24,613 bases of DNA from an uncultured Lachnospiraceae bacterium (GCA_910588565.1 CAJUPF010000048.1:1-24613), one strand, 5' to 3'; shown: positions 1-8,904, numbered from the stretch's first letter. Numbers and translations: made by a program. Notes: generated from the sequence alone by a model not told the origin.

Positions 1-210
1 CGGAAACAAAACAGCTGAAATTACATCGCCCACTGCCGCAACCAATCCGCCCTGGATCGGGCCATATAAAATAGCTGCCACGACAATCGGTACAAAACTG
101 AATCCAATCTTCAGGTTCCATGTGTGGACAGAAAACCGAGCCAGTATAATTTCCATTGCGACTAGAATTCCCATAAATGAAACTGACTTGACGCTCACTT
201 TTGTCTGCAT
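1..210 (-). CDS. folT: Folate ECF transporter S component FolT (5' part; runs off the window edge)
   Basis: The first 70 codons of a minus-strand gene are present and stay open to base 1. The peptide begins MQTKVSVKSVSFMGILVAME and continues through residues such as RFSVHTWNLKIGFSFVPIVV and AAILYGPIQGGLVAAVGD. The W-N-L-K-I-G-F-S-F-V-P segment followed by a Y-G-P motif is typical of folate-family energy-coupling factor (ECF) S components, integral membrane proteins that bind folates and use a shared EcfAA'T energising module. The ATG at 210-208 is preceded by an AAAGGAGG ribosome binding site at a good distance. The gene lies just downstream of a THF riboswitch (285-388), which independently supports a folate role. 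The 3' part is outside the window, so length and integrity cannot be judged. Confidence 0.88.
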   Translation of the reverse strand, partial: MQTKVSVKSVSFMGILVAMEIILARFSVHTWNLKIGFSFVPIVVAAILYGPIQGGLVAAVGDVISAVLFP

Positions 211-284
211 GGTTTTTCCTCCTTTCTCTGTGCATTTTTCGTCGATCCTAAATGCCACCGCCAGAAGGATAACCACCTTTATAC

Positions 285-388
285 GCAGCAGCGGGATGCG
301 GGTCCGGTACCGCAAGATTCAAAACTCTTTTCGTTCATGTGACAACTCCCCGTTCACATGACACTTAACGCATCGGACCCTACTCTGC
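285..388 (-). promoter_or_regulatory. THF (tetrahydrofolate) riboswitch, folT leader
   Basis: Read on the minus strand, this leader matches the THF riboswitch layout. A GAGTAGG start is followed by P2 strand GGGTCCG (380-374), the conserved ATGCGTTAAGTGT block (373-361), P3 CATGTGA/TCACATG (360-354 with 342-336) closing the conserved G-rich loop ACGGGGAGTTG, then ACGAA, a short A-rich/T-rich P4, TGCGGTACC, the P2 partner CGGACCC (306-300) and CGCATCC. GCAG near 388-385 can pair with CTGC near 290 as P1. Known THF riboswitches bind reduced folates and repress folT or folE. The aptamer ends about 75 nt before the folT ATG. No obvious intrinsic terminator with a U-run lies between them. An ATCCTTCT stretch in the linker could pair with the folT ribosome binding site, so translational control is possible but unproven. 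Confidence 0.9.
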
Positions 389-462
389 TTTATTTTCGAC
401 AGCAATATTCTATCATACTCCTACATGCGCTGCAACCACATTATTCCATTCTCATCGCATTT

Positions 463-494
463 ATAACAGTTCAGCCTTCTGGCTTCCCTGTTAT
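463..494 (-). other. Stable 32-nt hairpin abutting the 46-bp palindromic element
   Basis: ATAACAG (463-469) and CTGTTAT (488-494) are perfect inverted arms. An internal 3-nt loop separates them from a second AGCC/GGCT stem closing a tetraloop. It lies immediately next to the palindrome at 495-540 and upstream of the THF riboswitch. It could be part of the transcription termination region of the minus-strand phospholipase-like gene, although no clear U-tract follows. Confidence 0.5.
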
Positions 495-540
495 GGAATC
501 CGCCCCATGTTCAGTTTGCCTACGAAAAGGTGCGGATTCC
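495..540 (-). repeat. 46-bp palindromic element, copy 1 (3' UTR of the PI-PLC-like gene)
   Basis: GGAATCCGC (495-503) and GCGGATTCC (532-540) form 9-bp perfect arms around a 28-nt loop. Read on the minus strand, the element aligns without gaps to 8971-9016 on the plus strand: both are 46 nt, both arms match, and a central AGGCA is shared, with 30 or so of 46 positions identical. It begins 69 nt after the stop codon of the minus-strand gene ending at 609. This is a dispersed, gene-oriented 3' element, perhaps a terminator or RNA-stabilising hairpin. Confidence 0.7.
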
Positions 541-549
541 TGGATGTTT

Positions 550-597
550 TGCGTAATTGACTGCTAATTGCGCAGTTGCAGGCTGAGCTGTTACGCG
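550..597 (-). other. Nested inverted repeats in the 3' UTR of the PI-PLC-like gene
   Basis: GCGTAA (550-555) and TTACGC (592-597) are complementary. Inside them, ACTGC and GCAGT flank a 7-nt loop. With the palindromes at 495-540 and 463-494, this makes three consecutive folds between the stop codon at 609 and the riboswitch. None is followed by a good U-run on the minus strand, so termination is a guess. No gene is seen in 389-608. Confidence 0.4.
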
Positions 598-608
598 CAT
601 TTTCTGTG

Positions 609-3600
609 CTATTTTTTTATCTTTTTCTTTACCGTTTTACTGTAATCGCTGTATACTGTCTTTCCGCCTGCTTTTGCATAGGCGCGAACCCTGATATAAT
701 AGGTCTTGCCTTTCTTTAATCCCTTCAGGGTGCAGGTTGTTTTTGTTGTTTTTATTTTTTTTGCGGATTTGAATGTTTGATTTGTAGCATAATATACGAT
801 ATACCCTTTTGCACCGACAGATTTGCTGAATTTTACAGCCAATTTTCTGCCGGATTTATTTGTAAGCTTTGATACTTTATTCTTCTTGGGCAGGATATTA
901 AATTTTACTGTCCGGACATGATTGTATTTGCCAATTCCTTTTACTGTTACCGTTCCCTGCCCAACTTTTTTAGAATTGCTGTAGGAAACCGTGTAATCCT
1001 GGTTCTGTACCAGCGCAGTTCCCTGGTAGGTGACAGATACTTTGGGCTTTTGCTGTTTGCCGTTATAAACTGCTTTGGCAACAGTTACCTTTGCCTGCGC
1101 AATGGATATCGGACTGGTATTCACATCTCCGGAACCGATTCCGGGTTTATTGTTTTCAGAACCGCTGCTAGGGTTATTGCTTCCAGAACCATCTGGATTC
1201 TGTTTTACTGTCCATTTTGCTTTTAATGTAATGTCACTGGTAATCAGTGTCTGAAAATCAAATTCTGCCTTTGATCCTTCCAGATACCAGCCTGCAAATG
1301 TATACCCTTCTTTCTGTGGATTTTCTGGTTTCGCAACTCTATTTCCTGTTTTTACCGAAACAACCGTTGCTTCACTGCCATTATCCGCATCAAACGTTAT
1401 GGCATACGTCAGTTTTTCAAGCGAATCCAATGCTTCCTGCAGGGCATTTTTTGCGCTATCCACATCATCCTGTGACGCATCGCTGTCTGCAGCTGTTTCT
1501 TTCGCGTTTTCTAAGGCTGCTAAAACATTCTGCCAGCTTTCTGTTGTATACTCTGCCTGATGAAAGGCACCCGCCGTTTGAATCAGATCATTCAGGGCTG
1601 TCTTATCTCCAAGCAGCGCTAATGCAGCTTTCTTCTCCTGCAAATTCGATTTGGCATACTCCACATCTTCCGTGCTTGTCGGTTCTGACACCTGCCGCTT
1701 TGCATCTTCAACAGCCTTCTGCAGAGCCCGCCAGCTTGAAACTGTATAATCCTCCTCTTTGAGTGATTTTAGCTCCTGTTCAATATCCGCTATCACGGTT
1801 TCTAAATCCGATGTATCAATCGCAGGATCGCCCGGCTGCTGCTTTTCCGTCCACTTTGCTATTAATGTGGTATCGCCGGTAATCGGTGCAGTAAAATCAA
1901 ATTCTGTTTCTGAGCCTTCCACATACCAGCCTGCGAATGTATACCCTTCTTTATGCGGAGCTTCCGGTTTCGTGACTTTATTACCCGTTACCACCGAAAC
2001 AACCGTTGCTTCACTGCCATTATCCGCATCAAACGTTATGGTATACTCCATTTTTACAAGTGCATTGACAGCTTCCTGAAGTGCATTTTTTGCATGTTCT
2101 ACATCGTCCTGTGACGCATCACTGTCTGCAGCCGTTTCGTTTGCGGCATTCAGGGCTGCTGAAAAATTCTGCCAGCTTTCTGTTGTATATTCTGCCTTGT
2201 TTAATGCATTTGCCGTCTGAATCAGGGTATTTAAGGCTGTCTTATCGCCAAGCAGCGACAATGCGGCTTTCTTTTCCTGTAAATTCAATTTTGCATCTTC
2301 TACATCTTCTGCGCTTACTGGTTTAAACACCTGCTGCTTTGCATCTGCAATTGCTTCCTGTAAAGCCTGCCAGCTTGAAACTGTATAGTCCGTCTCTCTG
2401 AGGGATTTCAGCTCCTGTTCGATTTCTGCTATCGCTGTTTTTAAAGCTGATATATCAATAGAATTATTTCTCTCAAATACAGAACAATGGAATATTACTT
2501 CCAGTTTCTCACCATTTTCAAATGTAATAGTTGCTGTCAGAGTAATATCTTCTGTCCCGGTATCTGGTATTGTTACGGCTCCTGTTTCCGGATTGATGAT
2601 ATTCGGGTTGGATGAATCCCATGAAATCGCCGTGGAATCCCCGTATTCAGCCGGAAGATCCAAAGAATCATTTGTCACATATAACTGCAGGCTTCCATCT
2701 TCGTTTACTTCATAATCCAGCGCGAGAGTCTCCGTCAAATCTGCTATCAGGTTTTCTTTTGTCTGTTCTTTGTAACTATATAGCTCTGCCGCCTGTTCTG
2801 CGGCGATTGCGCAGTCGTATATGCGGAAATCTTTTACGTTGCCCTTAAAATCCTTATCCCCACCGTATGGATTATGTGCATAAACGGCATTTCCTATATA
2901 TGCAAATATATTTGTGCCCATTTCAGCAGGTGAAAAATCCTCTGTTATGGAATTTACTTTTTTACCGTCTTTGTATACGGTATAAGTCTTTCCTTCCATC
3001 ACGATTGTCAGATGAAACCATGTACCGGATGCAGGCGCTGCTGTTGTAATATTAGAAGGATCTGATCCCCATCCATTTGGGCATGCACTGATTAAAATAT
3101 TTTTACTGCTATTCGTATTTACAATAAAGTGTTTGCCGGAACTGCAGGCTGTACTTGCACCAAATCCAAATACATTGCTCTTCTCCCCCTGATTATCCTT
3201 AACCCAGAATGAAATTGTCATGCTGTCATTCTCCGCTGTTCTGTTAAACATAGCCGGCGGCAATGAAATATAGCTGCTAAATGAATTTCCGCCAGAGAAC
3301 GCTGCTCCATTTTCACTGCTGTATGTAACTCCTTTTGCCGTGCCATGATTATTTTTGCCGGATATATCATTGCTGTCAGCTGTTAATGGGTACCAGCCAA
3401 GTAAATTCTCCTTTAGCTGATCTGTGTTTTTCAATTCAAAACTGCCGGATGACGCTGCATTTAAACTTTCCGCTGTCTCGTTTATCTGCTCGGCTGTAGC
3501 GTTATTGTTTTTCAAAAGCTCTTCTGCAGACGCAATGGCAGATTTTAATGCCGATAGATTGTACTTGGCGTTTGCTGCCTGATTACAAATCTGATTTGCT

Positions 3601-4937
3601 TTTGAAATAGCTGTTCTCAGCGCTTCAAAATCCACACCTGCCTGTTTTAATGTAATGGAAGAAAATACCTTATCTTCAGAGTAATTGCCAAAAGAAACTT
3701 TTGCCGTTATGTTTACTACAACATTACCGGAGACAGGACGCACAAGCCAGGTTTCTGAGCCATATGTTTTAATAAGTTCCGGATGTTCCTCACAACTCCA
3801 TGTAATAGAAGTGTCTTTTCCCGCACCTGCCGCTTCTCCCGTTGTTGGTAAAAGAAGATCGGATTCCAGGATATCGGGGACGGTTACTGCAGCTATAGTC
3901 TCCTTAACATAATCTTTGTCTTTCTTTATATAAATATTAGTTTCAAAAACATGTCTCGCAAGCTCTTCTGTGGCAAAATCCATGATAATCCAGCCATAAG
4001 CTTTTCCCTGTTCCATAGAGTACTGCAAAAAATTAGGATTTACACTATTCGCAACTGATTTTGGATTTCCTGTCAATGAAGTTCCGGCTGAACTTAAAAA
4101 ATTCAGAAAATATGCATTTGCACGATTATTCGCGTCTGGCGGCGTATCTAACCCTGCTTTTACTGCTTCCCATTTTTCAGCCGCAGCAAGCTTATACCAG
4201 TCCTGTATCCATAAAGCTGTAAGCCCTGTTACCTGGCTTTTTACATAAGGCGGCGTATCTGCAGTTTTGCCGCCCTGATCCTTCCAGGAACTAAAGTTCA
4301 ATCCATTTTTTTGATCCCCATAGCCATTTTCATCTTTATACCGTCTGGCCAGTACAATTTTACCCCGGACATCCTTTAAATCAGATTTGCCATTCTGTAA
4401 AGACCAGTATGAGGCATTTCTGTCAATATAATCCTGAACATATTCCTGAATCTGAGCTTCTGTCTCATCTCCAGCATCCTTTTTCATGCACATAATAATT
4501 GTCTCTGTTTTATGTGTATCCAAAAAATCATAGCAGTCTTTCAGTACGGCATCTAATGTCAGGTTACAATCTGCAAGAGTTCCATGAACGACTTTTAATG
4601 ACTTATCACTGTTTGCCTTTAAGCGGATGTCTAAAAAACGAATTCCCATTTCTAATTGCTGCAGTATCGTCGTATCCTGACACTGAGCTGATGAAACAAA
4701 GTTCACATTTTTTGTCCCACTATCATGTGTCCCTGGCAGGTTAATCTGTGTTATCTTCAGATTATCATCCAAATTCGCCATCCAATCCGCTGCCGACACA
4801 TTGTCCCATGGATTTGTCTCTTCTGCACGCACATGCGCCGGAACAATGCCAATCGCTGTACATATCATAGCTGCTACAAGCATAAAGCTGATAATTTTCC
4901 CGCATTTTTTTCGTATTCTTTTCCCCATACGTTTCAT
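609..4937 (-). CDS. Secreted PI-PLC X-domain phosphodiesterase with LamG, FIVAR, InlB and Fn3-like modules
   Basis: This 1442-residue protein has an N-terminal signal peptide (basic start, hydrophobic core about 15-32, probable cleavage near AHVRAEE). Residues about 45-345 form a phosphatidylinositol-specific phospholipase C X domain. They contain LPGTHDS with His71, RFLDIR with Asp103 and Arg105, and KVVHGT with His118, which match the family's two catalytic histidines and active-site Arg. Then follow an Ig-like domain (about 345-430), a FIVAR-like helical segment (about 435-500), a LamG/concanavalin-like domain (about 510-716), a second Ig-like domain (about 733-823), two tandem units of two FIVAR helices plus one InlB repeat (827-1245), a Gly/Ser/Asn linker, an Ig-like repeat (about 1275-1348) and a C-terminal Fn3-like domain ending in lysines. 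No LPXTG is present. Start ATG 4937 has AAGGAG 10 nt upstream. It probably cleaves inositol phospholipids or GPI-type anchors, or a related phosphodiester, outside the cell. The true substrate is unknown. Confidence 0.85.
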   Translation of the reverse strand: MKRMGKRIRKKCGKIISFMLVAAMICTAIGIVPAHVRAEETNPWDNVSAADWMANLDDNLKITQINLPGTHDSGTKNVNFVSSAQCQDTTILQQLEMGIRFLDIRLKANSDKSLKVVHGTLADCNLTLDAVLKDCYDFLDTHKTETIIMCMKKDAGDETEAQIQEYVQDYIDRNASYWSLQNGKSDLKDVRGKIVLARRYKDENGYGDQKNGLNFSSWKDQGGKTADTPPYVKSQVTGLTALWIQDWYKLAAAEKWEAVKAGLDTPPDANNRANAYFLNFLSSAGTSLTGNPKSVANSVNPNFLQYSMEQGKAYGWIIMDFATEELARHVFETNIYIKKDKDYVKETIAAVTVPDILESDLLLPTTGEAAGAGKDTSITWSCEEHPELIKTYGSETWLVRPVSGNVVVNITAKVSFGNYSEDKVFSSITLKQAGVDFEALRTAISKANQICNQAANAKYNLSALKSAIASAEELLKNNNATAEQINETAESLNAASSGSFELKNTDQLKENLLGWYPLTADSNDISGKNNHGTAKGVTYSSENGAAFSGGNSFSSYISLPPAMFNRTAENDSMTISFWVKDNQGEKSNVFGFGASTACSSGKHFIVNTNSSKNILISACPNGWGSDPSNITTAAPASGTWFHLTIVMEGKTYTVYKDGKKVNSITEDFSPAEMGTNIFAYIGNAVYAHNPYGGDKDFKGNVKDFRIYDCAIAAEQAAELYSYKEQTKENLIADLTETLALDYEVNEDGSLQLYVTNDSLDLPAEYGDSTAISWDSSNPNIINPETGAVTIPDTGTEDITLTATITFENGEKLEVIFHCSVFERNNSIDISALKTAIAEIEQELKSLRETDYTVSSWQALQEAIADAKQQVFKPVSAEDVEDAKLNLQEKKAALSLLGDKTALNTLIQTANALNKAEYTTESWQNFSAALNAANETAADSDASQDDVEHAKNALQEAVNALVKMEYTITFDADNGSEATVVSVVTGNKVTKPEAPHKEGYTFAGWYVEGSETEFDFTAPITGDTTLIAKWTEKQQPGDPAIDTSDLETVIADIEQELKSLKEEDYTVSSWRALQKAVEDAKRQVSEPTSTEDVEYAKSNLQEKKAALALLGDKTALNDLIQTAGAFHQAEYTTESWQNVLAALENAKETAADSDASQDDVDSAKNALQEALDSLEKLTYAITFDADNGSEATVVSVKTGNRVAKPENPQKEGYTFAGWYLEGSKAEFDFQTLITSDITLKAKWTVKQNPDGSGSNNPSSGSENNKPGIGSGDVNTSPISIAQAKVTVAKAVYNGKQQKPKVSVTYQGTALVQNQDYTVSYSNSKKVGQGTVTVKGIGKYNHVRTVKFNILPKKNKVSKLTNKSGRKLAVKFSKSVGAKGYIVYYATNQTFKSAKKIKTTKTTCTLKGLKKGKTYYIRVRAYAKAGGKTVYSDYSKTVKKKIKK
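1180..2457 (-). repeat. Tandem duplication of a 639-bp (213-codon) FIVAR-FIVAR-InlB module
   Basis: Two consecutive in-frame copies occur inside the PI-PLC-like gene, about 1180-1818 and 1819-2457. Matching landmarks are exactly 639 bp apart, for example the ACCGAAACAACCGTTGC segment at 1354 and at 1993. Several stretches are nearly identical at DNA level, which indicates a recent duplication or gene conversion. Each unit encodes two helical FIVAR-like segments with a DYTVSSW or EYTTESW motif, then an InlB B-repeat with the ITFDADNGSEATVVSV and KEGYTFAGWY signatures. Confidence 0.85.
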
Positions 4938-5178
4938 ATTCTGTCTGCTCCTTACTTAAAATTTTCTTTCGATGACTGCAAAACTGCCAGCTTACAGTAT
5001 TTCACAATCATTTAATTCTCACTTTAAATACGCGCTCGCTCAAAATGTCGGTTATGAAACCCGCGCAATCTGACTGCAGAACAATTACTGTACAAATACC
5101 AATCTGCAGCAGATTTCCACAGGTTTCACCAAATTATAAAATTGTGCCATTTCACAACTATCAAACTGTATTCCTATC

Positions 5179-7449
5179 TTATGCCAAAGATGAATCCAGC
5201 TTCCACACCTCATCATTATACTGTGCAATCGTCCTGTCGGATGAGAAAAATCCTGCTTTACTAATATTGATCAGCATTTTCTTTGCCCATGCCTTCCGAT
5301 CTTCGTATTCTTTCAGCGCATTCTCCTTCGCTTCCACATAAGATTTGAAATCCAGCAATGTCATAAACCAGTCTTTTACCAGCAATTCCTTATAAAGCCG
5401 TTCTAAATTCTCTTTCTGCCCAATTGCAAGCATTTCATCACTTACAATAAAGTCCACGGCGCGCTTAATCTCTTTATCCTTATCATAGAAATCCTTGGAA
5501 ACATAGTCAGCCTTTTCATAGTGCTCAATCACCGCATCGCTTGACTCTCCAAAAATATAAATATTATCTTCTCCCACCAGCTCTGCGATTTCTACATTTG
5601 CGCCATCCATGGTACCAAGCGCAACCGCACCGTTTAGCATAAATTTCATATTGCCTGTTCCGCTGGCTTCTTTGGAAGCCAAGGAAATCTGCTCATGAAT
5701 ATCTGCCGCCGGAATCAGTTTCTCCGCCAGTGTAACATTGTAATTCTCCACCATAACTACTTTTAAGTATGGGGAAACCTCCGGATCGTTTTCAATCAGC
5801 TGCTGCAGGCAGAGGATCAGATGAATAATATCCTTTGCAATAATATAAGCCGGAGCTGCTTTTGCGCCAAAAAGAACTGTAATCGGCGTAGAAGGCTTTT
5901 TCCCTTCTTTGATTTCAAAGTATTTGTGAATCACATAAAGCGCATTCATCTGCTGCCGTTTGTACTCATGAAGGCGTTTAATCTGAATATCAAAAATAGA
6001 ATCCGCATTCAGATCAATCCCCTGCGTATGTTTCAGATAGTCTTTTAATTCCTGCTTGCAGGCTGTTTTTACACCCAGCAGACGATCCAGTACAGCATCA
6101 TCATTTACAAATGCTCCCAGTTTTTCCAGTTCCATTGCGTCTTTTTTAAAACCAGGGCCAATCAGCTCTTCGATCAAAGCAGTCAGCTTCGGGTTGCAGT
6201 GCAGCAGCCAGCGGCGGAATGTAATTCCATTGGTCTTATTATTGAATTTCTCAGGATAAATTTTATAAAAATTATTTAACTCGGAATTTTTTAAAATCTC
6301 TGTATGCAGATATGCAACGCCGTTAACACTGTAACCGTAATGGATATCGATATGCGCCATATGCACCCGTTCCTCTTTATCAATAATATATACTGATTCA
6401 TCCGTATACTTCTGCATCACGCGGTTATTCAGCTCATGGATAATCGGCATTAACTGGGGAACTGCTTTCTCCAGATAAGCAAGCGGCCATTTTTCCAGTG
6501 CTTCCGCAAGAATGGTATGATTGGTATATGCACAGGTTTTTGAAACAATTTCAATTGCTTCATCCATTAACATGCCCTGCTCCATTAAAAGACGGATCAG
6601 CTCCGGAATCACCATGGTAGGATGGGTATCGTTAATCTGAATGGTAGCATAGTCCGGAAGTTCTTTCAGGCTTCCGCCCCGTTCTTTTACTTCTTCGAGA
6701 ATCAGTCTTGCCCCGCTGCTTACCATAAAATACTGCTGGTATACCCGAAGCAGCCTTCCCGCGTCATCACTGTCATCCGGATACAAGAACAGAGTTAAAT
6801 TCCTGGCAATATTTTCTTTATCAAAATCAATGCCGGAACCGTCTACCAGGCTCTCATCCACCGATTCCACATCAAATAAATGCAGCTTGGTGGTACGGCT
6901 GTCATAACCGGTTACATCAATATCGTACATTCTCGACTGTAAGGTAAATCCGCCGAACTGAATCGGGTAAACCCGATCTGTTTTTGTAAGCCAGCTCTCT
7001 TTTTCCATCCATGGATTGGGCGTCTCCAGCTGCAGATTATGATCAAAGACCTGTTTAAACAGGCCATAGTGATAATTTAAGCCAATCCCGTCTCCGTTTA
7101 ACCCAAGCGTTGCAATGGAATCCAGAAAACATGCCGCAAGCCTTCCAAGTCCGCCATTTCCCAGAGAAGGTTCCGGCTCGATATCTTCAATTTCGCTTAA
7201 GCTCTTACCGTTCTCCTCTAATACGTTCTTCACATCGTCATAAATTCCAAGATTAATCAGGTTGTTGGATAATAATTTACCAATCAGAAATTCTGCAGAG
7301 ATATAGTAGAGTTTTTTCTTTCCACGTTCACTCTCCTTATTCTTGGCCATCTTTTTTGTCATTTCCAACAATGCGTAATACAATTCTTCGTTGGTGCAAT
7401 CCTGGATTGTTTTGTCCAATCTTTCCTTTACAATTTCTGCTAATTTCAT
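5179..7449 (-). CDS. glgP: Glycogen/starch (alpha-glucan) phosphorylase
   Basis: A 756-residue GT35-family enzyme that releases glucose 1-phosphate from glycogen or maltodextrin by phosphorolysis in the cytoplasm. The pyridoxal-phosphate site EASGTGNMKFMLNGA is intact, with the Schiff-base lysine at about residue 602. Other family hallmarks are EPEPSLGNGGLGRLAACFLD near residue 93, GIGLNYHYGLF, INDTHP, IKRLHEYKRQ and GTMDGANVEI. Length is within the usual range for clostridial GlgP and no frameshift is seen. ATG 7449 has GGAGG 7 nt upstream, and an extended -10 promoter lies at 7505-7534. It is transcribed alone toward the phospholipase-like gene, with 241 bp between them holding no clear terminator or promoter. 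No other glycogen genes are in the window. Confidence 0.97.
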   Translation of the reverse strand: MKLAEIVKERLDKTIQDCTNEELYYALLEMTKKMAKNKESERGKKKLYYISAEFLIGKLLSNNLINLGIYDDVKNVLEENGKSLSEIEDIEPEPSLGNGGLGRLAACFLDSIATLGLNGDGIGLNYHYGLFKQVFDHNLQLETPNPWMEKESWLTKTDRVYPIQFGGFTLQSRMYDIDVTGYDSRTTKLHLFDVESVDESLVDGSGIDFDKENIARNLTLFLYPDDSDDAGRLLRVYQQYFMVSSGARLILEEVKERGGSLKELPDYATIQINDTHPTMVIPELIRLLMEQGMLMDEAIEIVSKTCAYTNHTILAEALEKWPLAYLEKAVPQLMPIIHELNNRVMQKYTDESVYIIDKEERVHMAHIDIHYGYSVNGVAYLHTEILKNSELNNFYKIYPEKFNNKTNGITFRRWLLHCNPKLTALIEELIGPGFKKDAMELEKLGAFVNDDAVLDRLLGVKTACKQELKDYLKHTQGIDLNADSIFDIQIKRLHEYKRQQMNALYVIHKYFEIKEGKKPSTPITVLFGAKAAPAYIIAKDIIHLILCLQQLIENDPEVSPYLKVVMVENYNVTLAEKLIPAADIHEQISLASKEASGTGNMKFMLNGAVALGTMDGANVEIAELVGEDNIYIFGESSDAVIEHYEKADYVSKDFYDKDKEIKRAVDFIVSDEMLAIGQKENLERLYKELLVKDWFMTLLDFKSYVEAKENALKEYEDRKAWAKKMLINISKAGFFSSDRTIAQYNDEVWKLDSSLA

Positions 7450-7504
7450 AATGATTCCTCCAATGATTTTTTAACTCGTTTTTATCATAATAATATTCTT
7501 TTTT

Positions 7505-7533
7505 ATTATAACACAGCCCCACAACAGAGGAAA
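7505..7533 (-). promoter_or_regulatory. Probable sigma-A promoter for glgP
   Basis: On the minus strand a perfect TATAAT (7510-7505) has an upstream TG at the extended -10 position. The -35 is poor (TTTCCT, 17 bp upstream), as is common with extended -10 promoters. The ATG follows about 55 nt downstream. Confidence 0.6.
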
Positions 7534-7566
7534 GCTTAAAAATCTATAAAGAATTTGCATTCTATA

Positions 7567-7594
7567 TTGACGCGTTCGGTAAAATCTGTAAAAT
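7567..7594 (+). promoter_or_regulatory. Probable sigma-A promoter for the CNNM/HlyC-CorC gene
   Basis: TTGACG (7567-7572), a 16-bp spacer and TAAAAT (7589-7594) make a near-consensus promoter, divergent from the glgP promoter. Its location means that upstream in-frame ATG codons (7555) lie before the transcription start, which supports the TTG start at 7639. Confidence 0.6.
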
Positions 7595-7638
7595 TTAGGG
7601 TACAATTGATTTATTTACAGAAAGTTGAGGTAATTTCG

Positions 7639-8904
7639 TTGAGTACTACATCTATAACGCAGCTTATTGTTTTGGTTGTTCTTCTGTTGCTGTCAGCTTT
7701 TTTTTCTTCTGCAGAGACAGCTTTTACGACTACCAGCCGCATCCGTATGCGCACACTGGCAGAAAGCGGCAGTAAGAAAGCGGCGCGTGTCCTTACCATA
7801 ACGGATGATATGCATAAAATGCTGAGCGCTATTTTGATTGGCAATAATATTGTAAATCTGTCTGCTTCCTCAATTGCCACAACGCTTGCAATTAAGCTTT
7901 TTGGCAGTATGGGAGCCGGTATCGCAACCGGAGTCCTGACGCTTCTTATCCTGATTTTCGGAGAAATTTCACCAAAGACACTTGCTACTATCTATGCGGA
8001 TCAGATTTCGCTTGCCTATTCTTCTGTAATCTATGGGCTGATGTACCTTCTGACCCCGGTTATTTATATTGTCAACCAGCTTTCCATGGGGTTTTTGAAA
8101 TTGCTGCGTGTCGATCCCCATGCAAGGAAATCCGCTATGACAGAAGATGAATTTAAAACCATTGTAGATGTCGGGCACGAAACCGGCGTCCTGGAAAATT
8201 CAGAACATAAAATGATCAACAATATGTTTGATTTCGGCGACTCCCAGGCTAAGGAAATTATGATTCCCAGAATTGATATGACGTTTGCCCAGTTAGATAA
8301 TACCTATCCGGAACTGATTGAAATTTTCCGTGAAGATAAATTTACCAGGCTTCCCGTATATGAAGAGAGCACAGATAATGTCGTGGGCATTATAAATATG
8401 AAAGATCTGCTGTTATGTAACGATCCGGTGCATTTCCATATCCGGGATCTGATTCGGGAGCCTTACTTTACCTATGAGCACAAAAATACTTCCGAGCTTT
8501 TTCTGGAAATGCAGAAAAACTCCATCAATATCGCTATTGTCCTGGACGAGTACGGCGTCACTGCCGGAATGATCACATTAGAAGACCTGTTAGAGGAAAT
8601 CGTCGGAGAAATCCGGGATGAATATGATGCCGATGAAGAATATCCTCTGGTTAAAATCAACGATCGGGAATATTATATCCAGGGTTCTATGAACTTAGGC
8701 GATCTCTGTGATGAACTGGATCTTCCCTTCCGTTCGGAAGATTATGATACCGTAGGCGGTTACCTGATCGGCCTGCTAGACCATCTTCCAGAAAAAAATG
8801 AAATTGCAATTACCAAAGAAGATATCCTGCTTCAGGTAACAAAAATGGATAAAAACCGGATTGAAAAAATCTATATGAAGCTTCCTGCACCAAAAGACAT
8901 TTAA
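7639..8904 (+). CDS. CNNM-type membrane protein, HlyC/CorC family (DUF21, CBS pair, CorC/HlyC domain)
   Basis: With a TTG start at 7639 the protein has 421 residues. A GAGG ribosome binding site lies 8 nt upstream, and the start lies downstream of the promoter at 7567-7594. An in-frame ATG at 7555 would add 28 non-conserved residues overlapping that promoter. The N-terminus (about 1-180) is a DUF21 membrane domain with SAFFSSAETAFTTTSR and a FGEISPKTLA motif. CBS repeats occupy about 208-265 (starting MIPRIDMT) and 275-335 (containing LDEYGVTAGMITLEDLLEEI), and a CorC/HlyC domain about 345-418. CNNM/CorC proteins are linked to Mg2+ homeostasis and Mg2+/Na+ export. The haemolysin label is historical and no toxin role is implied. 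The gene is divergent from glgP. Confidence 0.92.
   Translation: MSTTSITQLIVLVVLLLLSAFFSSAETAFTTTSRIRMRTLAESGSKKAARVLTITDDMHKMLSAILIGNNIVNLSASSIATTLAIKLFGSMGAGIATGVLTLLILIFGEISPKTLATIYADQISLAYSSVIYGLMYLLTPVIYIVNQLSMGFLKLLRVDPHARKSAMTEDEFKTIVDVGHETGVLENSEHKMINNMFDFGDSQAKEIMIPRIDMTFAQLDNTYPELIEIFREDKFTRLPVYEESTDNVVGIINMKDLLLCNDPVHFHIRDLIREPYFTYEHKNTSELFLEMQKNSINIAIVLDEYGVTAGMITLEDLLEEIVGEIRDEYDADEEYPLVKINDREYYIQGSMNLGDLCDELDLPFRSEDYDTVGGYLIGLLDHLPEKNEIAITKEDILLQVTKMDKNRIEKIYMKLPAPKDI

Noticed and set aside
1247..1762. Long plus-strand reading frame opposite the phospholipase-like gene
   Set aside because: It is antisense to a gene with clear domains, has no ribosome binding site or recognisable domain, and repeats itself where the 639-bp module repeats, as expected for a shadow frame.
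5000..5178. Promoter or terminator between glgP and the phospholipase-like gene
   Set aside because: A TATAAT occurs on the minus strand, but there is no -35 at acceptable spacing and no stem followed by a U-run, so nothing is called.
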